Shown here piece after piece: positions 38,569 through 51,195 of a stretch of 64,000 bases of DNA. A program made the translations under genes and the position numbers. The stretch spans positions 1,302,001 to 1,366,000 of the forward strand of contig JAEVLN010000010.1 in the NCBI GenBank assembly GCA_018350325.1, written 5' to 3'. The stretch's first letter is position 1; each line of letters opens with the position of its first letter. The stretch comes from Globodera rostochiensis. Taxonomy: Eukaryota; Nematoda; Chromadorea; Rhabditida; Heteroderidae. Under the pieces are notes generated by a model. It had not been told where the DNA came from, searched no databases, and worked only from the letters and a program-made list of their open reading frames with translations.

Positions 38569-38716
38569 TATATGTAAATAAAATCCGCAAAAATTGTAAC
38601 CTTTTTGCTCTAATTTTGAATTTTACAAATTTTTAATCTTCCATTTAAAAAATAAAAAAAAACGTAAATAGCATAATTTATCCCCAAAAGTTTAAAAGAC
38701 AAAACATAACAAATCC

Positions 38717-38972
38717 AATGAAAGTTTCCCAAAAATTTCGCAAATGTCCTCAACAAATTCTTTCATCTCATGAAAGTTTCCCAAAATTTCGTAAATTCCT
38801 CAACAAATTCTTTCATCTCATGAAAGTTTTCCAAAATTTCGTAAATTCCTCAACAAATTCTTTCATCCCATGAAAGTTTCCCAAAATTTCGTAAATTCCT
38901 CAACAAATTCTTTCATCCCATGAAAGTTTCCCAAAAATTTCGTAAATTTCCTCAACAAAATTCTTTCATCAA
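38717..38972. repeat. 52-bp minisatellite downstream of copy A
   Basis: About five units of CATGAAAGTTTCCCAAAATT, CGTAAATTCCTCAACAAATT and CTTTCATCC directly beyond the stop codon of the minus-strand gene, in its 3' UTR or just past it. The same repeat has only about two units at 47890-47998 (B), 55598-55706 (C) and 62234-62340 (D). Confidence 0.85.
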
Positions 38973-41019
38973 ATCTTTTCAATGCAAAACGTCTTCGCCT
39001 TCTCCAACTCATCATTCAGAGTCACAATCAAACCAAAAGCATTTTTGTCATCATTTTCAGTGCCCTTTCTTTCAATTGCCATCAATTCTTTATAATTTTG
39101 CTGAATTTTTTTAAAATTCTCCAAAGTTTGCAATTTCGGCATTAATTTATCCAATTTGAAATGATCATAATTTTTACTTTGAATTATATTCATTAATTCA
39201 CGATCCTCTTCTGTTTCTTGACCCTCATTTACCAAATCTGTTTATTGCAAAAACAGAATAATAAAATAAATTCAAAATTTGTTTTTTTATAAGTTAAATT
39301 GAATAGAAAACTGGTGGGTGTTTAATGATAAACACATAAAATTATGCATGTATATTATTAAACAGGGCTTGGATTCGTAGTTGAATGGCAAGTACCGTAC
39401 TTGAAAATCGATCCCCCTAATTACAAAGTTAAAACTGTACTTCAAGAAAGTACTTTAAAATAACAAATATGTACTTGAAAATCAACATACTTGTACTGGA
39501 ACTTAATGTTAAGTCGATCCGAGCCCTGATATTAAATGTACAAAACCAACCTTGCCACAGTTTTAAGCTTTCAATAATCCTTCCAAAGTAGCCCAATCTT
39601 TTTTTCGAACATAAATAAACGTATTTGAACGTTTTTAATGTAATTAATAGTTCTTTAAAATAAAATGAGAATTTATTATTGAATTTAGAATAAATTTAAA
39701 CGTTTAAAATTTTAGTACTAGCCTTTGTATGGGTTCCAATTCACATGGACAGCCTCCGCAAAATGGAGAAAATCTTGATGCTCATTAATATCATTGCTAA
39801 CATAATTTTGTTTACAATAATGTTCATATTCATTCTCCAACTGATGAAATTTTTTCAACTTTTGCTCCAATTCTGTAGAAAACTCGGCATTTACAAAATA
39901 TTCACTCAAATTTGGCGATTCCTTCACACGGTTCATCAATTGCAACATAAAATTCACTAAGTTACAATAATGCTCAACTTTAAACTCCACCTGAAAAGTG
40001 TTAATATTAATTTGTATTAACGAAATTGCTTTATTAAATTACAACAAAAATGATTTCACCTTGTAAAATTCGGAGATTGGTCCGAATCGGTAAAAGTGAT
40101 CAAGGACTAAGTAATAAATGTCCTTTATATTTGGACCAGCAAAATTGCTGTGTAGGTCAAATTCAATTTCTTTCGCCAAAATTAATATGTCAAATGGCGT
40201 CAATTCAATTTCCGATAATTTCAAAAGAAAATTGAAATTTTCTAAAAAATAAAAAAATAAATAATTAAAAATAGACAATTTTTAATTACGTTTGCTCTCT
40301 GTTGATATGTTTTTATTCAAGCTAATTGCAACTATTTCGCCGGTTGAATGCCCTAATTTGCCAATGTTATTATTTGAATAAATTGGCAAAATACCAAAGG
40401 AATATATTCTAAATGTATAAAATTTATTAAAAATTTAATTATAATTTTACATTGGCGGAGTTTTGCTTTGATCTTTGCTTGAACATTTATAAGCTGTCAA
40501 AAATGTTTGAAGCTCATTTTTCGGGCCAATCATTGCACAAATTCGAACGGCGACCGATAAAATCATCAAAAATGGTTTTTTTATATTTTCGGAATAATTT
40601 TCATCCTTTCGAATTTTTATTTTAAAAATTTTTTCTTTAATCAATTTTAATGCTTCTTTCATTTTGGAGGGAATTTCTTTTGCGCAAATCCATCGTTTGT
40701 TCACTTCCGACTTTATTATAACGTTGTTTTTGATGGCAAATGAAATTTGGTCCAACAAATTCTTTGCTTTTGCATTACTGATTTCCATTAAATTTTCAGA
40801 ATGTTTTTCAATTTTTCCATTGTTAAAATCTTGGAGGATTTTATAGGCGCCTTCATTCCGAATTTTTTCAGCGTTCGATGCCAATTCTTCAAAAATTTCT
40901 TTCAAATTTGCCTCAATTTTTGCGTTTTTTGAATGATTCCAAAATTTTAAATTATCCATAGAATCAGCTGGAACAACCCAAAATGCGGTTGTAATAAGCA
41001 TAAGCAATAGCAAAGACAT
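38969..41019 (-). CDS. Tandem secreted-protein family, copy A, about 502 aa
   Basis: Six exons on the minus strand: 41019-40451, 40408-40290, 40241-40060, 39990-39723, 39652-39551, 39237-38969. All phases agree; stop TGA. The signal peptide is MSLLLLMLITTAFWVVPADS, so the protein should be secreted. The mature chain is charged and probably mostly helical, without a transmembrane segment or a domain I recognise. The best-conserved parts are KKPFLMILSVAVRICAMIG in exon 1, KLSEIELTPF in exon 3, NFMLQLMNRVK and AEAVHVNWNPYK in exon 4, and LEKAKTFCIEKI at the C-terminus. The intron after exon 4 uses a GC donor (AAAG/GCTAGT) that is kept in all four copies. A hAT-like MITE lies in intron 5. A candidate lineage-specific secreted (possibly effector) family; that role is inference from secretion and tandem expansion only. 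Confidence 0.85.
39363..39528. mobile_element. hAT-like MITE in intron 5 of copy A (shared by B, C, D)
   Basis: Ends CAGGGCTTGGATTCG / CGATCCGAGCCCTG, with flanks TTATTAAA and ATATTAAA (7 of 8). The interior is TACTTGAA words. The same insertion is at 48456-48616, 56142-56286 and 62795-62919 in the same intron with the same flanks, so it predates the gene duplications. Confidence 0.8.
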
Positions 41020-41084
41020 TTTTAAAAATTATAAAATAAAATGAATATTATGAAAATAAGTGAGAATTTATATGAAAAGTTTTT

Positions 41085-41225
41085 GCCCTTTTTGGCATGT
41101 GGCATTATATAAGAAATATTGCTATTTTTTATCTATAAAATAGTAATGCCATTCTTTCTATTGATTTTGGCAGTGCCATTATTATAAGAAATATTGCTAA
41201 TTTTCTTTCTATAAAATCGTAAAGT
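41085..41225. repeat. Upstream minisatellite of copy A (about 2 units)
   Basis: Units of GGCATGTGGCATTATATAAGAAATATTGC... ...AAAATAGTAATGCCATTCTTTC lie 65-205 bases before the ATG of copy A, where a promoter would sit. Copies B and C have about five and four units. Confidence 0.75.
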
Positions 41226-41489
41226 AACTTTTTTGAAATCACCCCATAACCCGGCAAATGTCAGGTTTTTAGGTCAAAATGAAGTTCCTGCTCGCCTATT
41301 GCAGACAATAATTTCGCTCACTTTATGGACAAAAATGCAACGCAACAAAATGCCAAAAAGGTTTAGAAGAAGGTTTATGGAAAAAATCACTTCACTTTTT
41401 TATTTGGGACTCATCGAATTTTGAATTCACTGAAAGGTTTATATTTATTTTTAATTTCCTGTTTTTTTATTTAATGTTATTTTAGCAGC

Positions 41490-42088
41490 TGGGAAGTGGG
41501 AAATGTTGGCCTAAATGGAACATTGGCATCCGTTTATGTGCGCAGACAAAAACGTGCCTCCCGGGACCAAGATTTTCAACCGGTACCGGTACCGGGACTT
41601 TTCAAGGGAGACTTTTTTTTATAATGTTAATAGTAAAACAAAAATTTTTTTTTGTTATTCAAATATCTTCCTCATTGTCAATAGCCATTATTTTTAACAG
41701 ATACTATTCTGCAAACAAAAAGGTTCAAAAGCCTGTCAAGCCATACAAAATGTTCCTCAAAACGATGGAACAGCATTTTCCTAAGTTTTACCAAATCATT
41801 GAGGTCAGTTATTGATTGTGGAGTCAAAATTTTAAATTTATAAAATTTGTTTGTTTTCAAATTTTTATTAATTTTGTTGGCTTGTCCTCAGTAGCAACCC
41901 TCAGCATAGACCAACTGCAAAAGGGATTAAGGATTTTTTGGACGGAAAATGCAAATTCCCTAATTGGACACATGTTAAAAGAAAGAACAAATGCGACACG
42001 GGAGTTTGGACTAAGCCGCCAAAAATGGTTGAAAACAAGTGGCCCAGAGCTTTGCCAATGGATTATCATTTTTTTCATTTATAAATGA
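41490..42088 (+). pseudogene. Protein-kinase-like fragment, plus strand
   Basis: A glycine-loop-like piece (VGNVGLNGTLASVYVRRQKR, about 41499-41558) is followed by a hairpin remnant. Then comes an exon at 41701-41801 (KPVKPYKMFLKTMEQHFPKF, then YQIIE and a GT donor) and the C-lobe end at about 41881-41950 that in its sister copy reads CLSSNPQHRPTAKGIKDFL, the subdomain XI pattern with the conserved Arg. Here one extra T (GCTTGTCCTCAGTAG) breaks the frame. Near-identical sequence lies inverted at 60120-60450 and 54080-54330. I read it as a dead fragment carried with the duplicated blocks. Confidence 0.6.
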
Positions 42089-42148
42089 TTGATTTTGTTT
42101 GTTTAAATTGTCAATTTACCAAACAAAATCATTTCTTCATATTGTAAC

Positions 42149-42432
42149 TAGAGTTGGTGGGAGTCAGGACTGGTACTGAAGTTTTCAATTTTAGGACTGA
42201 ATTTCCCCCTTATAAAATCCCGGTTTTTTCAAAATTATTTTGATTATTAGTCCCGGTTTTTTTGACCGGTTAATTTTCCGCTTTATTAAATCCCGGGTTT
42301 TTCAAAATTATTTTGATTATTAGTCCCGTTTTTTTTGACCGGTTAATTTTCCGCTTTATTAAATCCCGGGTTTTTAATTTTCTTAATCCCGGTCTCGGCT
42401 TTTCCCAAAAATCCCGGTTCAGGCCAACTCTA
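42149..42432. mobile_element. hAT-like MITE, TAGAGTTGG family
   Basis: Ends TAGAGTTGGTGGGA and CAGGCCAACTCTA; flanks ATTGTAAC and TTTGTAGC (6 of 8). The interior has two 60-bp direct copies around TCCCGGTTTTTTTGACCGGT. The junction on its left is also found inverted near 60035, so it was copied with the kinase-like segment. A second, shorter piece with the same words follows at 42456-42550. Confidence 0.65.
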
Positions 42433-42784
42433 TTTGTAGCTATCAGTTTTAATTAGAGTAGATCGGGACCGGGGCCGGTCGGGAAATCCCGGTTTTTTGA
42501 ATCCCGGTCCCGGTTTCTGAAAAATCGAAATTTCCTGTCGGACCGGGACTATCCGAGAAGTACGTACACCTCTAAGAAAAGGATTTTTGAGCGTACACCT
42601 CTAAGAAAAGGATTTTTGAGCAATTACGATGTGTAAACAATTCTAAATTTTTTTTTTTTTAACTTTTTGCAATTTTAAAAAATATTTTAGATGACTCATA
42701 AGCTTTTATTTTTTGGTTGAACGAAATCACAAAACCATAGTGAAAAGTCGAAATCCCGATCCCCGATCTTAAGAAAATACGCTT

Positions 42785-45700
42785 CAAAAAATAAAATGTT
42801 CAAAAAGTAAACTAAAACAATTTTTAGATGGGGTGCGTTGATGTCAAATTACTCTCGCCGCCTGACACTCTCTTTTTGGCACACTATTTCTTAAAAAAAT
42901 GAAAATTTCAGAAATTAAACTAAGACAATTTTTAGATGGGGTGCGTTGATGTCCAAATGACTCTCGCCGCCTGATTTTTGGCACACTATTTCTTCAAAAA
43001 ATAAAAATTTCAGAAATTAAACTAAAACAATTTTTAGATGGGGTGCGTTGATGTCCAAATTACTCTCGCCGCCTGACTCTCTCTTTTTGGCACACTATTT
43101 CTTAAAAAAATAAAAATTTCAGAAATTAAACTAAGACAATTTTTAGATGGGGTGCGTTGATGTCCAAATGACTCTCGCCGCCTGATTTTTGGCACACTAT
43201 TTCTTCAAAAAATAAAAATTTCAGAAATTAAACTAAAACAATTTTTAGATGGGGTGCGTTGATGTCCAAATTACTCTCGCCGCCTGACTCTCTCTTTTTG
43301 GCACACTATTTCTTAAAAAAATAAAAATTTCAGAAATTAAACTAAAACAATTTTTAGATGAGGTGCGTTGATGTCAAATAACTCTCACCGTCTCTGACTC
43401 TCTTTTTAGCACACTATTTCTTCAAAAAATAAAAATTTCAGAAATTAAACTAAAACAATTTTTAAATGGGGTGCGTTCATGTCCAAATTACTCTCGCCGC
43501 CTGACTCTCTCTTTTTGGCACACTATTTCTTAAAAAAATAAAAATTTCAGAAATTAAACTAAAACAATTTTTAGATGGGGTGCGTTGATGTCCAAATTAC
43601 TCTCACCGTCTCTGACTCTCTCTTTTTGGCACACTATTTCTTAAAAAAATAAAAATTTCAGAAATTAAACTAAAACAATTTTTAGATGGGGTGCGTTCAT
43701 GTCCAAATTACTCTCGCCGCCTGACTCTCTCTTTTTAGCACACTATTTCTTCAAAAAATAAAAATTTCAGAAATTAAACTAAAACAATTTTTAGATGGGG
43801 TGCGTTGATGTCCAAATTACTCTCGCCGCCTGACTCTCTCTTTTTGGCACACTATTTCTTAAAAAAATAAAAATTTCAGAAATTAAACTAAAACAATTTT
43901 TAGATGAGGTGCGTTGATGTCAAATAACTCTCACCGTCTCTGACTCTCTTTTTAGCACACTATTTCTTCAAAAAATAAAAATTTCAGAAATTAAACTAAA
44001 ACAATTTTTAGATGGGGTGCGTTGATGTCAAATTACTCTCGCCGCCTGACACTCTCTTTTTAGCACACTATTTCTTAAAAAAATAAAAATTTCAGAAATT
44101 AAACTAAAACAATTTTTAGATGGGGTGCGTTGATGTCCAAATTACTCTCGCCGCCTGACTCTCTCTTTTTGGCACACTATTTCTTAAAAAAATAAAAATT
44201 TCAGAAATTAAACTAAAACAATTTTTAGATGGGGTGCGTTGATGTCAAATTACTCTCGCCGCCTGACACTCTCTTTTTAGCACACTATTTCTTAAAAAAA
44301 TAAAAATTTCAGAAATTAAACTAAAACAATTTTTAGATGGGGTGCGTTGATGTCCAAATTACTCTCGCCGCCTGACTCTCTCTTTTTGGCACACTATTTC
44401 TTAAAAAAATGAAAATTTCAGAAATTAAACTAAGACAATTTTTAGATGGGGTGCGTTGATGTCCAAATGACTCTCGCCGCCTGATTTTTGGCACACTATT
44501 TCTTCAAAAAATAAAAATTTCAGAAATTAAACTAAAACAATTTTTAGATGGGGTGCGTTGATGTCCAAATTACTCTCGCCGCCTGACTCTCTCTTTTTGG
44601 CACACTATTTCTTAAAAAAATAAAAATTTCAGAAATTAAACTAAAACAATTTTTAGATGAGGTGCGTTGATGTCAAATAACTCTCACCGTCTCTGACTCT
44701 CTTTTTAGCACACTATTTCTTCAAAAAATAAAAATTTCAGAAATTAAACTAAAACAATTTTTAAATGGGGTGCGTTGATGTCCAAATTATTCTCACCGTC
44801 TCTGACTCTCTCTTTTTAGCACACTATTTCTTCAAAAAATAAAAATTTCAGAAATTAAACTAAAACAATTTTTAGATGGGGTACATGTCAAAATTACTCT
44901 CGCCGCCTGACTCTCTCTTTTTGGCACACTATTTCTTAAAAAAATAAAAATTTCAGAAATTAAACTAAAACAATTTTTAGATGGGGTGCGTTGATGTCCA
45001 AATTACTCTCGCCGCCTGACTCTCTCTTTTTGGCACACTATTTCTTAAAAAAATAAAAATTTCAGAAATTAAACTAAAACAATTTTTAGATGGGGTGCGT
45101 TGATGTCCAAATTACTCTCGCGGCCTGACTCTCTCTTTTTGGCACACTATTTCTTAAAAAAATAAAAATTTCAGAAATTAAACTAAAACAATTTTTAGAT
45201 GGGGTGCGTTGATGTCCAAATTACTCTCGCCGCCTGACTCTCTCTTTTTGGCACACTATTTCTTAAAAAAATGAAAATTTCAGAAATTAAACTAAGACAA
45301 TTTTTAGATGGGGTGCGTTGATGTCCAAATTACTCTCGCCGCCTGACTCTCTCTTTTTGGCACACTATTTCTTAAAATTAAACTAAAACAATTTTTAGAT
45401 GGGGTGCGTTGATGTCCAAATTACTCTCGCCGCCTGACTCTCTCTTTTTGGCACACTATTTCTTAAAAAAATAAAAATTTCAGAAATTAAACTAAAACAA
45501 TTTTTAGATGGGGTGCGTTGATGTCCAAATTACTCTCGCCGCCTGACTCTCTCTTTTTGGCACACTATTTCTTAAAAAAATAAAAATTTCAGAAATTAAA
45601 CTAAAACAATTTTTAGATGGGGTGCGTTGATGTCCAAATTACTCTCGCCGCCTGACTCTCTCTTTTTGGCACACTATTTCTTAAAAAAATAAAAATTTCA

Positions 45701-47036
45701 GAAATTAAACTAAGACAATTTTTAGATGGGGTGCGTTGATGTCCAAATGACTCTCGCCGCCTGATTTTTGGCACACTATTTCTTCAAAAAATAAAAATTT
45801 CAGAAATTAAACTAAAACAATTTTTAGATGGGGTGCGTTGATGTCCAAATTACTCTCGCCGCCTGACTCTCTCTTTTTGGCACACTATTTCTTAAAAAAA
45901 TAAAAATTTCAGAAATTAAACTAAAACAATTTTTAGATGAGGTGCGTTGATGTCAAATAACTCTCACCGTCTCTGACTCTCTTTTTAGCACACTATTTCT
46001 TCAAAAAATAAAAATTTCAGAAATTAAACTAAAACAATTTTTAAATGGGGTGCGTTCATGTCCAAATTACTCTCGCCGCCTGACTCTCTCTTTTTGGCAC
46101 ACTATTTCTTAAAAAAATAAAAATTTCAGAAATTAAACTAAAACAATTTTTAGATGGGGTGCGTTGATGTCCAAATTACTCTCACCGTCTCTGACTCTCT
46201 CTTTTTAGCACACTATTTCTTAAAAAAATAAAAATTTCAGAAATTAAACTAAAACAATTTTTAGATGGGGTGCGTTGATGTCAAATAACTCTCACCGTCT
46301 CTGACTCTCTCTTTTTAGCACACTATTTCTTCAAAAAATAAAAATTTCAGAAATTAAACTAAAACAATTTTTAAATGGGGTGCGTTCATGTCCAAATTAC
46401 TCTCGCCGCCTGACTCTCTCTTTTTGGCACACTATTTCTTAAAAAAATAAAAATTTCAGAAATTAAACTAAAACAATTTTTAGATGGGGTGCGTTGATGT
46501 CCAAATTATTCTCACCGTCTCTGACTCTCTCTTTTTAGCACACTATTTCTTCAAAAAATAAAAATTTCAGAAATTAAACTAAAACAATTTTTAGATGGGG
46601 TACATGTCAAAATTACTCTCGCCGCCTGACTCTCTCTTTTTGGCACACTATTTCTTAAAAAAATAAAAATTTCAGAAATTAAACTAAAACAATTTTTAGA
46701 TGGGGTGCGTTGATGTCCAAATTACTCTCGCCGCCTGACTCTCTCTTTTTGGCACACTATTTCTTAAAAAAATAAAAATTTCAGAAATTAAACTAAAACA
46801 ATTTTTAGATGGGGTGCGTTGATGTCCAAATTACTCTCGCGGCCTGACTCTCTCTTTTTGGCACACTATTTCTTAAAAAAATAAAAATTTCAGAAATTAA
46901 ACTAAAACAATTTTTAGATGGGGTGCGTTCATGTCCAAATTACTCTCGCCGCCTGACTCTCTCTTTTTAGCACACTATTTTCTTCAAAAAATAAAAATTC
47001 AGAAATTAAACTAAAACAATTTTTAGATGGGGTGCG
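42785..47036. repeat. 109-bp satellite array, about 40 units
   Basis: The consensus unit is 109 bases: AAACTAAAACAATTTTTAGA, TGGGGTGCGTTGATGTCC, AAATTACTCTCGCCGCCTGA, CTCTCTCTTTTTGGCACACT, ATTTCTTAAAAAAATAAAAA, TTTCAGAAATT. Variant units include a shorter one with GCCTGATTTTTGGC and one with TCACCGTCTCTGACTC. Two rare variants (GGGGTACATGTC and CGCGGCCTG) recur at the same 1719-base offset, so blocks of about 16 units were duplicated within the array. It replaces most of the A/B spacer. No coding frame. Confidence 0.95.
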
Positions 47037-47889
47037 TTCACATTTCGCCGTAAGGCAAATTAGAAATTTGTGCCGAAAACGCATTTTTACCGGTCACCCG
47101 ACCATAAGTGCCCAAAGTTAAAAATTGACTTTGATGTTGCGTTAAATAAGCAAATGCACATAAAGCACAATCAAAACTCCCAAACCTTTTCGAAACAGAA
47201 GACTTTTTAACAGTAATATTTCTAAATCGCCAAATTTGGAATCTTTTCCAATCACTTTATGGCTTGATTAAATAACAATTTTCAAATACCTTCTTTTTCT
47301 GCTCAAAAATAGCATTTATTTTCAAAAATTTTGAATTTGTCAAGCAAGCTTTGCATTATAAAAAAATCTGGTCCCGCGCTTCGGTTGTTGGTTGACCCTC
47401 CCCCCCCCTATTCAGATGCTCATAATCAACCGGTTTATGTTCTGTCGGGAGTGTGCGGAGTTCGTTTAGCCCGAGAAGAGGCTTCATCTTGCGCCTTTTC
47501 CAAATTATCTGTCGTCGTCGTCGCCGTCGTCGTGCTTTTCACTTCCCCCAAACATTCGCGCGCTTTATTTATTTATATTTTATTCCTAATCATTATCGGA
47601 AAATAATATAATTTTATTTATGTTGGATTCAAAATAGCCATTTTTAATCTTTATTTGGCACTTTTTGGTGGAATATTTTAATCTAATTTTGGAATCATTG
47701 AGTTTTGGTTTATGTCAATTTGGGAATGGCTCAAAAACAGCTGATTTTATGTAAATAAAATCCGCAAAAATTGTAACCTTTTAGCTCTAATTTCTTTTAC
47801 AAATTTTTAATCTTTCATTTAAAATATAAAAAAATACGAAAAAAGCATAATTTATCCCCGAAAGTTTAAAAGACAAAACATAACAAATC
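47037..47889. other. Duplicated spacer upstream of the copy B repeats
   Basis: Begins with a relic of the 41-bp CATTTCGCCGTAAGGCAAATT repeat, then sequence shared with 36.7-37.3 kb and 61.5-62.2 kb, including a C-rich tract at 47398-47408. At about 47745 lies the empty TA site of the 37401-38568 element. Confidence 0.65.
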
Positions 47890-47990
47890 CCATGAAAGTT
47901 TCCCAAAAATTTCGTAAATTCCTCAACAAATTCTTTCATCCCATGAAAGTTTCCCAAATTTCCGTAAAATTCCTCAACAAAATTCTTTCT

Positions 47991-50161
47991 TCAAATCTTT
48001 TCCATGCAAATCGTCTTCGCCTTCTCCAACTCATCATTCAGAGTCACAATCAAACCAAAAGCATTTTTGTCATCATTTTCTGTGCACCTTCTTTTAACGA
48101 ATAATTCTTCAAATGTTAACAATTTTTCATAATTTTGCTGAATTAGTTTAAAATTCTCCAAAGTTTGCAATTGCGGCATTAATTTATCCAATTCCTTACG
48201 AAAGGAATTAATTTGAATTATTATCATTAATTCACGATCCTTTTCTGTTTCTTTACCTTCTTTTACCAAATCTGTTTATTGTAAAAACAGAATAATAAAA
48301 TAAATTAAATTTATTTATTTTATAAGTTAAATTGAATAGAAAACTATTTTGTGAGAATTATCCTATTATGCAACAAAAACATTCTTTTAATATTTTTTTT
48401 TCCAAAAATGCTGGGTGTTTAATGATTAACATACATAGGTATGTATATTATTAAACAGGGCTTGGTGTAGTTGAAATAGCAAGTACCGTACTTGAAAATC
48501 GATCCCCGTAAATTACAAATTTGAAACTGTACTTCAAGAATGTACTTGAAAATAACCATTATGTACTTGAAATCAACATAGTACTTGAACTTAATGTTGA
48601 GTCGATCCGAGCCCTGATATTAAATATCAAAACCAACCATTCAACAGTTTTTGGTCAAAGCGTTCAATAATGCTTCCAAAGTAGCCCAATCCGGTTTCCG
48701 AACATAAATAAACGTATTTGAACGTTTTTAATGCAATTAATAGTTCTAGAAACAAATAATGGGTATTTATTAGTGAAATTAATTTATTGTGTTGAATTGC
48801 GCGTTATTTTTAAGATTTTATTGGAATAAATTTAAACGTTTAAAATTTAAGTATTAGCCTTTGTATGGGTTCCAATTCACATGGACAGCCTCCGCAAAAT
48901 GGAGAAAATCTTGATGCTCATTAATTTTACGGACGTCGTTTTGTTCACAATTTTTACTATATTCAACCTTCAACTGATGAAATTCACCCAACTTTTGCTC
49001 CAATTCTGTAGAAAACTTGGCTTTTACAAAATAATCACTCGAATTTGGCGATTTCTTCACACGGTTCATCAATTGCAACATAAAATTCGTCAAGTTAAAA
49101 TAATCCGAACGCTTAAAATCCACCTGAACAGTTTAATATTAATTTGTATTACCGAAATTGCTTTATTAATTACAAGAAAATGATTTCACCTGGTAATCGC
49201 TGGAAATTGCTTCGTATTCTCGGTAAAAGTGAGCAATGACTAAGTCATAAAAGGTCGGGTGCTCAAAATTAATATTAATTTTACTAACTTGTAGGTCAAA
49301 TTCAATTGTTTTTGCCAAATTTAATATGGAAAATGGCGTCAATTCAATTTCCGATAATTTCAAAAGTAAATTGAAATTTTCTAAAAAAAAATTAAAAATA
49401 TTATATAATTTTTAAATACGTTTGCTCGCTGCTGAAATGTCCGTATTCAAGCTAATTGAAGAAATTTTGCTGGCTGAATGCCCTAATTTTCCAATGATTT
49501 CCTCTGAATAATTGGGCAAAATGCCGAAGGAATACATTCTAAATGTATAAAATTCATTAAAAATTTAAATATAATTTTACATTGGCGGCCTTTCGCTTTG
49601 ATCTTCGCTTGAACATTTATAAGCTTTCAAAAATGTTTGAAGCTCATCATTATTCGAGCCAATCATTGCACAAATTCGAACGGCGACCGATAAAATCATC
49701 AAAAATGGTTTTTTTATATTTTCGGAATAATTTTCATCCTTTCGAATTTTGAAAATTCTTTCATTAATCAATTTTAATGCTTCTTTCATTTTGGAGGGAA
49801 TTTCTTCTGCGCAAATCCATCGTTTGTTCTCTTCCGACCTTATAACGTTTTTTTTGATGGCCAGTGATATTTGGGCCAATAAATTTTTGTTCGTTTTTTT
49901 CTTTTCCAAATTGATAACTTTGCTTTTTTTGATGGCAAATAATATTTGATCCAAAAAATCTTTTGCTTTTTCAATGCAAATTTTGAATTTTGAATTTTCA
50001 GAATGGGTTTTAATTTTTTCATCGGTAAAATCACGGAGTATTTCATAGGCGCCTTCATTCCGAATTGTTTCATCGTCCGATGCCAATTTTTCAAAATTTT
50101 TTGAATCATTTGGAACAACCCAAAATGCGGTTGTAATAAGCATAAGCAATAGTAAAGACAT
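47991..50161 (-). CDS. Tandem secreted-protein family, copy B, about 514 aa
   Basis: Exons on the minus strand: 50161-49581, 49538-49420, 49380-49190, 49123-48859, 48745-48638, 48271-47991. All phases agree and it ends at TGA. The signal peptide MSLLLLMLITTAFWVVPNDS is nearly the same as in copy A. Compared with A, exon 1 is 12 bases longer, with an internal near-duplication (ILFAIKKSKVI and ISLAIKKNVI). Exons 3, 5 and 6 are 9, 6 and 12 bases longer and exon 4 three shorter; all are multiples of three. The GC donor after exon 4 is kept. Function unknown; intact and probably expressed. Confidence 0.86.
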
Positions 50162-50214
50162 TTTAAAAATTATAAAATAAAATGAATATTATAAAAATAA
50201 GTTAGAATTTATAT

Positions 50215-50600
50215 GAAAAGTTTTTGCCCTTTTTTGCATGTGGCATTATATAAGAAATATTGCTATTTTTTATATATGAAATAGTAATGTCATTCTTTCT
50301 ATTGATTTTGGCATGTGCCATTATTATAAGAAATATTGCTATTTTCTATCTATAAAATAGTAATGCCATTCTTTCTGTTGGGCGTTGTAATTTGCCCTTT
50401 TTGGCATGTGCCATTATTATAAGAAATATTGCTAATTCTCTATCTATAAAATAGTAATGCCATTCTTTCTATTGATTTTGGCATATGCCATTATTATATG
50501 AATATTGCTATTTTCTATAAAATAGTAATGTCATTCTTCTATTGATTTTGACATGCGCCATTATTATATGAAATTGCTAATTTTCTTTCTATAAAATCGT
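50215..50600. repeat. Upstream minisatellite of copy B (about 5 units)
   Basis: Units of roughly 75-95 bases with GGCATGTGCCATTATTATAA, GAAATATTGC and AAAATAGTAATGCCATTC lie between the ATG of copy B and the shared upstream block (ACCCCATAACCCGGCAAATG). Expanded relative to copy A. Confidence 0.75.
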
Positions 50601-50799
50601 AAAGTAACTCATTTGAAATCACCCCATAACCCGGCAAATGTCAGGTTTTTAGGTAAAAATAAAGTTCCTGCTCTGGCCTCTTGCAGACAATAATTTCGCT
50701 TACTTTTAATGGACAAAAAAGCAACGCAACAAAATGCCTAAAAGGTTTAGGAAAAAGTTTAATCATTTTAAATTAAATATAAAATTGAATTATTCAACC

Positions 50800-51195
50800 G
50801 AGTGTGTCGAATAGTGAAAAAAATGTCCCAGTGTCGAAAGTCCCAGTGTCGAAAAGTCTGAGTGTCGAAAGTCCCAATGTCGAAATGTCCGAGTGTCGAA
50901 TAGTACTAAAAATGTCCGCGTGTCGAAAGTCCCAGTGTCGAAAAGTCTGAGTGTCGAATAGTTCAAATACTATCCGAGTGTCGAACAGAAAAAAAATGTC
51001 CGAGTGTCGAAAGTCCCAATGTCGAAAAGTCTGAGTGTCGAATAGTTCAAATACTATCCGAGTGTCGAACAGAAAAAAAATGTCCGAGTGTCGAAAGTCC
51101 CAATGTCGAAATGTCTGAGTGTCGAATAGTTCAAATACTATCCGAGTGTCAAACAGAACAAAAAATGTCCGAGTGTCGAAAAGTCTAAGTGTCGA
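50800..51195. repeat. GTGTCGAA minisatellite left of the mariner relic
   Basis: A string of (A)GTGTCGAA and AGTCCCA(A/G)TG words, arranged in larger units of about 107 bases that also contain TAGTTCAAATACTATCCGAG. Related stretches lie at 52338-52530 and, inverted, at 52880-53075. The Phe/Asp-rich open frames here are repeat artefacts. Confidence 0.75.

Noticed and set aside
37813..38636. Gly/Ile-rich open frames in the TA element
   Set aside because: They follow directly from the 66-bp repeat, change frame when a unit is 67 bases, and have no non-repeat coding support.
42785..47036. CRISPR array
   Set aside because: Units are whole 109-bp satellite monomers without distinct spacers, in a genome with eukaryotic introns.
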